This document shows, piece by piece, positions 58,815 to 64,000 of a DNA stretch of 64,000 bases; the first letter of the stretch is position 1; every line of letters starts with the position of its first letter. The translations under genes and the position numbers were made by a program. This stretch comes from Streptomyces radicis (GTDB lineage: Bacteria; Actinomycetota; Actinomycetes; Streptomycetales; Streptomycetaceae), in contig NZ_RBDY01000019.1 of NCBI RefSeq assembly GCF_003626575.1, positions 56,327 to 120,326 of the forward strand, given 5' to 3'. Below the pieces are notes generated by a model that saw only the letters and a program-made list of their open reading frames with translations, did no database searches and was not told the DNA's origin.

Positions 58815-59789
58815 TCAGCGCAGGTGGGCGCGGACCTCGTCGGCGGCGTCCATGCCGTAGGCCTTGGCGAAGCGCTCCATGAAGGGGCCGCGGTGCAGCG
58901 TGTACTCCTGGGTGCCGACGGTCTCGATGACCAGGGTGGCCACCATGCAGCCGACCTGCGCCGAGCGTTCGAGGGACGTGCCCCACGCGAGCCCGGAGAG
59001 GAAGCCCGCGCGGAACGCGTCGCCCACGCCGGTCGGGTCGGCCTTGGCCTCCTCCTGGGGGGCGGCGACCTCGATGGTCTCCCGGCCCGCGCGCTCGATG
59101 CGGACGCCGCGGGGGCCGAGGGTGGTGACGCGCGTGCCGACCCGGGCCAGCACCTCGTCGGCCGACCAGCCGGTCTTGCTCTCGACGAGGGCCTTCTCGT
59201 ACTCGTTGTGGAAGAGGTAGGCGGCGCCCTCGGACAGGGTGCGGATCTCCTCGCCCGCCATGCGCGCGAGCTGCTGGGAGAAGTCGGCCGCGAACGGGAT
59301 CCCGCGCGTGCGGCACTCCTCGGTGTGGCGCAGCATCGCCTCGGGGTCGTCGGCGCCGATGTGCACGAGGTCGAGGCCGCCGACGCGCTGGGCGACCGCC
59401 TGGAGCTCGATGAGCCGGGCCTCGCTCATGGCGCCGGTGTAGAAGGAGCCGATCTGGTTGTGCGCGGCGTCGGTGGTACAGACGAAACGCGCGGTGTGCA
59501 GCAGCTCGGAGATGCGCACGGACGCGGTGTCCACGCCGTGCCGGTCGAGCCAGGCGCGGTACTCGTCGAAGTCCGCGCCCGCGGCGCCGACCAGGATGGG
59601 CGAGGCGCCGAGCTGCCCCATGCCGAAGCAGATGTTGGCGCCCACCCCTCCGCGCCTCACCTCGAGGGAGTCGACCAGGAACGACAGCGAGACGGTGTGC
59701 AGCTGGTCGCCGACGAGCTGATCGGCGAACCGGCCGGGAAAGGTCATCAGATGATCGTGGGCGATGGAGCCGCTGACGGCGATACGCAC
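58815..59789 (-). CDS. PfkB-family sugar/adenosine kinase
   Basis: 324 aa from GTG 59789 (GGGAGCAG upstream). Ribokinase-fold signatures: RRGGVGANICFGMGQLGA (substrate glycine pair), VGAAGADFDEYRAWL, and the catalytic anion-hole motif KADPTGVGDAFRAGFLSG with the base Asp. The length and motif set resemble actinobacterial adenosine kinase and carbohydrate kinases; the substrate is not decided by sequence. It is convergent with the cysteine desulfurase gene. Confidence 0.9.
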   Translation of the reverse strand: MRIAVSGSIAHDHLMTFPGRFADQLVGDQLHTVSLSFLVDSLEVRRGGVGANICFGMGQLGASPILVGAAGADFDEYRAWLDRHGVDTASVRISELLHTARFVCTTDAAHNQIGSFYTGAMSEARLIELQAVAQRVGGLDLVHIGADDPEAMLRHTEECRTRGIPFAADFSQQLARMAGEEIRTLSEGAAYLFHNEYEKALVESKTGWSADEVLARVGTRVTTLGPRGVRIERAGRETIEVAAPQEEAKADPTGVGDAFRAGFLSGLAWGTSLERSAQVGCMVATLVIETVGTQEYTLHRGPFMERFAKAYGMDAADEVRAHLR

Positions 59790-59952
59790 GGTGGTCTGCT
59801 CCCGTGGAGGCGACAAAGGGCTCCCAGGCTACCGGCCCCCGCGGAACCGGTCGGCGGAACGGGCCGTCCAACAGGTATCCGGCGAACCGGCGCGCGCGGC
59901 GGCGAGTTGGGCGGGTGTGCGATGCAGGCGAGCGATTCCGAGGAGCGGTGAC

Positions 59953-61443
59953 GTGGCTGAGGACATGGCCGGGAACGCGGCGGACCACGGGGACGCGGCC
60001 CACGACGAGGGCGGTGCCGACCGGCGCCGCCTCGGCCTGGCGCGCGGCACGGCGATCACGCTCGGGGTGGCGCTCATCGCGGGCGGTCTCTTCGGCGCCG
60101 AGCGCCTGTTCGCCGACCCGGGGGGCGCGGAGGACGGCGGCGCCTCGGCGGGCGGCGCCGTCGCCGAGCCCGCGCCCATGGCGCCGTCGGACGAGGGGGG
60201 CGGCTCGACTTCGTCGTTCGCCGGGGTCACGCTCCGGCTCGCGCAGACCCCGGCCGACGCCCCGGAGTTCGCGCCGGCGTACACGCTGACCGACGTCTCG
60301 CGCGAGCGTGCGCGGGAGCTGGCCGCCGTGCTCGGCGTCGAGGGCGAGGTGCGCGACGGCGGCGACGCGGGCTGGGCGGTGACGGGGGCCGAGCCGGGCG
60401 GTATGTCGCTGACGGTGGGGAAGCGGGGGCCGGGGCACTGGTCGTTCAGCCCCTCGGCGGTGGCGCTGCCCGCCGCCCCGCCGGGCGCGGAGCCGGGGAC
60501 CGCCGATGAGCCGGTCCCGCCGCGCGAGCCCACCGACGCGATGGAGATCGTGCCCGGCGCGCCCGGCGACCCGGACGCGCCGGCCACCTCGGGCGCCCCG
60601 GACGGGCCCGGCGCGCCGGTCGAGGCGCCGGGGATGCCGCCCGTCGACGGGACTCCCCCGCCGACGCCCGGCGAGGCGACGGAGGCGGCGGGCCCGCTGC
60701 TCGACGCGCTCGGCCTGGGCGACGCCACGGTGGTCACCGACGCGACGAGCGGCTCGCAGCGCATCGTCAGGGCCGTTCCCGAGGTGGCGGGGCTGCCGGT
60801 GCACGGGCTCGACACGGAGATCTGGATCGGCCCTGACGGCTCGGTGTTCGCGGCGCACGGCGCGCTGCTGCCGGGGCCCGAGGAGGGCGAGGAGTACGCG
60901 GTGCCGCCCGCCGAGGACGCGGTCACCGAGTACAACGGGCTGATCGGCGGCGACGCGCAACCCGCCGACGCCACCGCGCGGTTCGGGCTCTCCACGCTGC
61001 CGCTCGACGACGGGGGCACGGTGCTGGCGCCGTCGTGGCTGTTCACGTACACGCTGCCGTCGGGCGAGCGGCTGACCACGAGCCAGCCCGCCGTTCCGCG
61101 GAACGAGGCGGAGGCCCCCGCCGAGCCCGGCGGGCCAGGGGAGCCGGTCGAGCCCGGCGCGCCCGATGAGGAGCCGGGGGACACGGGCTGGTCGATCGCA
61201 CCCTACGAGCCGTCGGACCGCACGCTGACCTTGACCTTCTGGGGCGGGGTGTGCAGCGACTACGCGGCGACCGCGCGGGAGTCGGACTCCTCGATCACGG
61301 TGAGCCTGGAGAGCACGACGACCGACCCCGAGCTGGCCTGCATCGCGGTGGCGGAGGAGCAGACGACCGAGGTCGCGCTCGACGGGCCGGCCGGGGAGAA
61401 GGAGCTGCTCGACTCGCGGGGCGAGCCGCTGCCCGTGCGCTGA
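59953..61443 (+). CDS. membrane-anchored extracytoplasmic protein, unknown function
   Basis: 496 aa from GTG 59953 with AGGAG 8 nt upstream. Short cytoplasmic head, one membrane span (about 37-55, GTAITLGVALIAGGLFGA), then an external region. The middle (about 175-245) is a Pro/Gly/Ala/Asp-rich linker of GAPGDPDAPATSGAPDGPG type. Two folded parts follow, including VPEVAGLPVHGLDTEIWIGP with GSVFAAHGALLPG and a C-terminal part WGGVCSDYAATARESDSSIT with two cysteines. No catalytic motif is recognised. It is typical of streptomycete surface proteins beside the respiratory cluster (recall). Confidence 0.85.
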   Translation: MAEDMAGNAADHGDAAHDEGGADRRRLGLARGTAITLGVALIAGGLFGAERLFADPGGAEDGGASAGGAVAEPAPMAPSDEGGGSTSSFAGVTLRLAQTPADAPEFAPAYTLTDVSRERARELAAVLGVEGEVRDGGDAGWAVTGAEPGGMSLTVGKRGPGHWSFSPSAVALPAAPPGAEPGTADEPVPPREPTDAMEIVPGAPGDPDAPATSGAPDGPGAPVEAPGMPPVDGTPPPTPGEATEAAGPLLDALGLGDATVVTDATSGSQRIVRAVPEVAGLPVHGLDTEIWIGPDGSVFAAHGALLPGPEEGEEYAVPPAEDAVTEYNGLIGGDAQPADATARFGLSTLPLDDGGTVLAPSWLFTYTLPSGERLTTSQPAVPRNEAEAPAEPGGPGEPVEPGAPDEEPGDTGWSIAPYEPSDRTLTLTFWGGVCSDYAATARESDSSITVSLESTTTDPELACIAVAEEQTTEVALDGPAGEKELLDSRGEPLPVR

Positions 61444-61453
61444 CCCGCAAAGA

Positions 61454-61495
61454 CCCCGCCCGCCCACTCCCCGGTGGCGGGGTGGGCGGGCGGGG
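61454..61495. terminator. bidirectional hairpin terminator
   Basis: ccccgcccgcccac / gtgggcgggcgggg, perfect 14-bp stem with a 14-nt loop that can extend it, between convergent genes. Confidence 0.8.
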
Positions 61496-61533
61496 CACGC
61501 CGTGGTCCCGGCGGGGCGCCGGGACCGTTCGGC

Positions 61534-61887
61534 TCAGCTGAACGAGTCCCCGCAGGCGCACGAGCCCGTGGCGTTGGGGTTGTCGATGGTGAAGCCCTGC
61601 TTCTCGATGGTGTCCACGAAGTCGATGGACGCCCCGCCGAGGTACGGCGCGCTCATGCGGTCGGTGACGACCTTCACGCCGTCGAAGTCCTTGACGACGT
61701 CGCCGTCGAGGGACCGCTCGTCGAAGAACAGCTGGTACCTCAGCCCCGAGCACCCGCCCGGCTGGACCGCCACGCGCAGCGCGAGGTCGTCGCGTCCCTC
61801 CTGCTCGAGCAGGCCCCTGACCTTCGCCACGGCCGCCTCGGAAACGATGATGCCGTCGCTGACAGCGGTCTCTTCCGTTACGGACAT
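61534..61887 (-). CDS. erpA: iron-sulfur cluster carrier IscA/ErpA (HesB family)
   Basis: 117 aa from ATG 61887. The A-type carrier signature is complete: Cys46 in QPGGCSGLRYQLFF and the C-terminal Cys110-x-Cys112 in GSCACGDSFS. It delivers Fe-S clusters to apoproteins such as the neighbouring NadA or Rieske protein (inference from families). It diverges from nadA across a 257-bp region holding two identical palindromes. Confidence 0.96.
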   Translation of the reverse strand: MSVTEETAVSDGIIVSEAAVAKVRGLLEQEGRDDLALRVAVQPGGCSGLRYQLFFDERSLDGDVVKDFDGVKVVTDRMSAPYLGGASIDFVDTIEKQGFTIDNPNATGSCACGDSFS

Positions 61888-62028
61888 CTGCGTATCTCCC
61901 GGGTAGTACGGAAAGCTCTGGCGGAGGCGCCAACACACCGCCATCCGATTCCATTCCCGGCGCGGCGCGTCGATTCGCGTCCCTTTTCTCGTCCCTTCAT
62001 GCTCGCACACCCGCCGCCCACACGGAAT

Positions 62029-62043
62029 GCGTCACAGTGACGC
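62029..62043. promoter_or_regulatory. palindromic operator 1 between erpA and nadA
   Basis: GCGTCACAGTGACGC, a perfect 7-bp dyad around a central A. Same core as the second site 23 bp away. Confidence 0.7.
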
Positions 62044-62052
62044 GATCCACAT

Positions 62053-62065
62053 CGTCACAGTGACG
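62053..62065. promoter_or_regulatory. palindromic operator 2 between erpA and nadA
   Basis: CGTCACAGTGACG, a perfect 6-bp dyad around a central A, in tandem with operator 1 and just upstream of a -10-like TATGCT (62076-62081) for nadA. The GTCAnnnTGAC-like core recalls NAD-responsive NrtR-type sites, but the cognate regulator is not in the window. Confidence 0.65.
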
Positions 62066-62144
62066 CGAACGGGGTTATGCTCGACCCTCAAACGTCAGAA
62101 CGACGAAAAGACGTCGCACCACATACAGAAAGGGTGCGTGTGCC

Positions 62145-63332
62145 GTGAACAGCGCCCAGGCCCTGGACGTCACCCCTACCCCCCTGGCCCTCCTCCTGCT
62201 GGGGCGCGGATCCGACCCGGCGAGCGAACGCGGTGTGGACTGCCCCGGCGACCTGCCGGCGCCGTCCGACCCCGACCTGGTGGAGCGGGCCCGCGCCGCC
62301 AAGGCCGCGCTGGGGGACCGCCTCTTCGTGCTCGGCCACCACTACCAGCGCGACGAGGTCATCCAGTTCGCCGACGTGACCGGCGACTCCTTCAAGCTGG
62401 CCAGGGACGCCGCCGCCCGTCCGCAGGCCGAGTACATCGTCTTCTGCGGCGTGCACTTCATGGCCGAGTCGGCCGACATCCTCACCACCGAGGCCCAGCG
62501 GGTGGTCCTGCCCGACCTCGCGGCGGGCTGCTCGATGGCCGACATGGCCACCGCGGAGCAGGTCGCCGAGGCGTGGGACGTGCTGACCGACGCGGGCGTG
62601 GCCGGGCGGACGGTGCCGGTGACGTACATGAACTCGTCGGCCGACATCAAGGCGTTCACCGGGCGCAACGGCGGCACCGTGTGCACGTCGTCCAACGCCA
62701 GGCGCGCCCTTGAGTGGGCGTTCGAGCAGGCGGGTGAGGACGGGAAGGTGCTCTTCCTGCCCGACCAGCACCTGGGCCGCAACACCGCCGTGCGCGAGCT
62801 CGGCATGGGCCTGGACGACTGCGTCGTCTACAACCCGCACAAGCCGGGCGGCGGGCTGACCGCCGACCAGCTGCGCCGGGCGCGGATGATCCTGTGGCGT
62901 GGCCACTGCTCGGTGCACGGCCGCTTCTCGCTCGACTCGGTCGACGAGGTCCGCGCCCGCGTCCCCGGGGTCAACGTCCTGGTGCATCCCGAGTGCCGCC
63001 ACGAGGTCGTCGCCGCCGCCGACCACGTGGGCTCGACCGAGCACATCATCGCCACGCTCGACGCCGCGCCCGCCGGGTCGAAGTGGGCCGTGGGCACCGA
63101 GCTGAACCTCGTGCGCCGCCTGGCCGCGCGGTACGCGGACCAGGGCAAGGAGATCGTCTTCCTCGACCGGACCGTGTGCTTCTGCTCCACCATGAACCGC
63201 ATCGACCTGCCGCACCTGGTGTGGTCGCTCGAGTCGCTCGCGGCGGGCAAGGTCGTCAACCGCATCCAGGTCGACCCGGTCACCGCGCACGACGCGGCGC
63301 TCGCCCTCGACCGGATGCTGGCCCTGCCGTAG
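62145..63332 (+). CDS. nadA: quinolinate synthase NadA
   Basis: [4Fe-4S] enzyme condensing iminoaspartate and dihydroxyacetone phosphate into quinolinate for NAD synthesis. 395 aa from GTG 62145, the long actinobacterial form. Signatures: LGHHYQRDEVIQFADVTGDS, FCGVHFMAESADIL, YMNSSADIKAFTG, VCTSSNA, PDQHLGRNT, HPECRHEV and TVCFCSTMNRIDLPHLVWSL, including the three cluster cysteines. nadB/nadC would be expected next but an insertion sequence follows, so any nad operon continuation lies beyond it or elsewhere. Confidence 0.96.
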   Translation: MNSAQALDVTPTPLALLLLGRGSDPASERGVDCPGDLPAPSDPDLVERARAAKAALGDRLFVLGHHYQRDEVIQFADVTGDSFKLARDAAARPQAEYIVFCGVHFMAESADILTTEAQRVVLPDLAAGCSMADMATAEQVAEAWDVLTDAGVAGRTVPVTYMNSSADIKAFTGRNGGTVCTSSNARRALEWAFEQAGEDGKVLFLPDQHLGRNTAVRELGMGLDDCVVYNPHKPGGGLTADQLRRARMILWRGHCSVHGRFSLDSVDEVRARVPGVNVLVHPECRHEVVAAADHVGSTEHIIATLDAAPAGSKWAVGTELNLVRRLAARYADQGKEIVFLDRTVCFCSTMNRIDLPHLVWSLESLAAGKVVNRIQVDPVTAHDAALALDRMLALP

Positions 63333-63411
63333 TCGGCGCCGGGGGCGCGCGCCGCGGGGGCCGGTGGCCGCTGTCGCTGCGCGCGGTCGCGCCGTCGCCG
63401 CACTTCCTGTG

Positions 63412-63442
63412 ACAGGGCCGGGGTCCCCGGCCTGGGCCCTGT
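63412..63442 (+). terminator. hairpin terminator after nadA
   Basis: acagggcc / ggccctgt with a further ccgggg-type pairing inside, 80 nt past nadA and just before the insertion sequence. Confidence 0.6.
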
Positions 63443-63452
63443 CCGGGCCTAG

Positions 63453-64000
63453 TACTACAGGGCTAGATCTTGATCATGGGGTGATGGGAGGCTGGGGCTG
63501 TGGCCACGACCCAACGCTGTGATCCAGATCGTTCGTCGGACGCCGTCGGCCCGGCCGATTTAGCTGTCTGGGACCGCGAGTTCGCCGGGCTGGGCGAGCG
63601 GATAGCTTCGCTGTTCTACCGCCCGGAATCTCAAGAGCACGCGATTCAGTACCTGCGCGGGCTCCTCTCCCCGTTGCAGCGCAAGAACGGCTGGACCATC
63701 GCCGAGTTCTCCGGCGAGAAGGATCCCAAGGCACTCCAACGGTTCTTGAACCTCACTCCGTGGAGCGCGGATCTGATGCGGGACCTGGTGCGCGACTACG
63801 CCATGGAACACTTCGCGGATCCCCGGGGCGTGCTGATCGCCGACCCCACCGGATTCGAGAAGAAGGGCAGCAGGTCCGCCGGGGTCCAGCGGCAGTATTC
63901 CGGCACCCTCGGACGTGTCGACAATTGCCAGATCGGAACGTTCCTCGCCTACGCCGATCGCCGTGGCGACCGCGTGCTGATCGACCGGGATCTCTACCTT
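63453..64000 (+). mobile_element. IS701-family insertion sequence, left end (cut by window edge)
   Basis: The transposase frame begins near 63500. The probable left end is tactacagggctagatcttg directly after CTAG (63449-63452); IS701 elements are known to favour a YTAR target, consistent with CTAG. The right end and duplicate are outside the window. Confidence 0.75.
63500..64000 (+). CDS. IS701-family transposase, N-terminal part
   Basis: 167 codons from GTG 63500 run off the window. DDE transposase of the IS701 group: LFYRPESQEHAIQYLRGLLS, then EFSGEKDPKALQRFLN, and the first catalytic Asp in VLIADPTGFEKKGSRSAGVQ followed by RQYSGTLGRVDNCQIGTFLA. Codon use is less G/C-biased at third positions than neighbouring genes, as expected for an acquired element. 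The visible part is intact. Confidence 0.93.
   Translation, partial: MATTQRCDPDRSSDAVGPADLAVWDREFAGLGERIASLFYRPESQEHAIQYLRGLLSPLQRKNGWTIAEFSGEKDPKALQRFLNLTPWSADLMRDLVRDYAMEHFADPRGVLIADPTGFEKKGSRSAGVQRQYSGTLGRVDNCQIGTFLAYADRRGDRVLIDRDLYL

Overview
This is a 64 kb stretch of chromosome from a high-GC actinomycete, almost certainly a Streptomyces or close relative. The evidence is very high GC with G/C at nearly every third codon position, frequent GTG starts, apparently leaderless promoters, and a gene order that (from memory, not searched) follows the S. coelicolor segment from ftsL/rsmH through the thi cluster, bfr, aroH, trpE, glkA, pimB, two NlpC/P60 genes, trpD, qcrCAB/cta and nadA. Most of the window is conserved core genome; the accessory signal is concentrated in a few islets.

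Layout. 1-1320: left edge of the division and cell-wall (dcw) cluster (ftsL partial, rsmH). 1524-6903: beta-carbonic anhydrase, then a MoxR/DUF58/transglutaminase operon. 7105-10698: DUF3040 protein, methyltransferase, HEPN protein and membrane proteins. 10718-12743: metF, thiE and an Rv2175c-type DNA-binding protein. 12776-18223: FAD oxidoreductase divergent from a LacI regulator, then an inserted secreted-protein cassette (GH16 laminarinase-like enzyme, DUF305-like lipoprotein, DUF1996 protein). 18437-20907: TPP riboswitch and thiO-thiS-thiG. 20988-25410: DUF4190 protein, PASTA kinase, secreted transglycosylase-like protein. 25526-27193: molybdenum oxidoreductase, bacterioferritin and its ferredoxin, with iron boxes. 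27325-30855: DAHP synthase divergent from an attenuator-controlled fused anthranilate synthase. 30856-31800: a non-coding repeat field. 31831-37478: two-component system, acyltransferase, hydrolase, endonuclease/phosphatase-family protein and glucokinase. 37689-42120: DUF5304 protein, SRPBCC protein, acyl-CoA ligase, a MITE-like element, and the PimB-type mannosyltransferase. 42146-46138: two NlpC/P60 hydrolases and a NYN-domain protein. 46298-47670: RAM-domain protein and trpD. 47803-57119: the bc1-aa3 supercomplex genes (qcrB, qcrA, qcrC, ctaE; ctaF, ctaD, ctaC) with an L,D-transpeptidase between the blocks. 57351-63332: cysteine desulfurase-TusA fusion, PfkB kinase, secreted protein, IscA/ErpA and nadA. 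The right edge enters an IS701-type insertion sequence.

How it works together. Respiration, Fe-S and iron handling (erpA, nadA, cysteine desulfurase, bfr, bfd, qcr/cta), aromatic and tryptophan synthesis (aroH, trpEG, trpD), thiamine synthesis and cell-envelope growth (ftsL, PASTA kinase, NlpC/P60, L,D-transpeptidase, pimB) are all represented. The sequence shows unusually readable regulation: a TPP riboswitch, a Trp leader peptide with a three-state attenuator, two iron boxes, a pair of CG-centred palindromes exactly 100 bp apart around a good promoter for the secreted cassette, tandem palindromes between erpA and nadA, and a long structured leader before one NlpC/P60 gene. I did not find a clear new defence or mobile system. 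The most unusual items are the LacI-type operator pair with its secreted cassette, the degenerate repeat field after the anthranilate synthase gene, the MITE whose end forms the stop codon of the mannosyltransferase gene, and the tandem operators at nadA.
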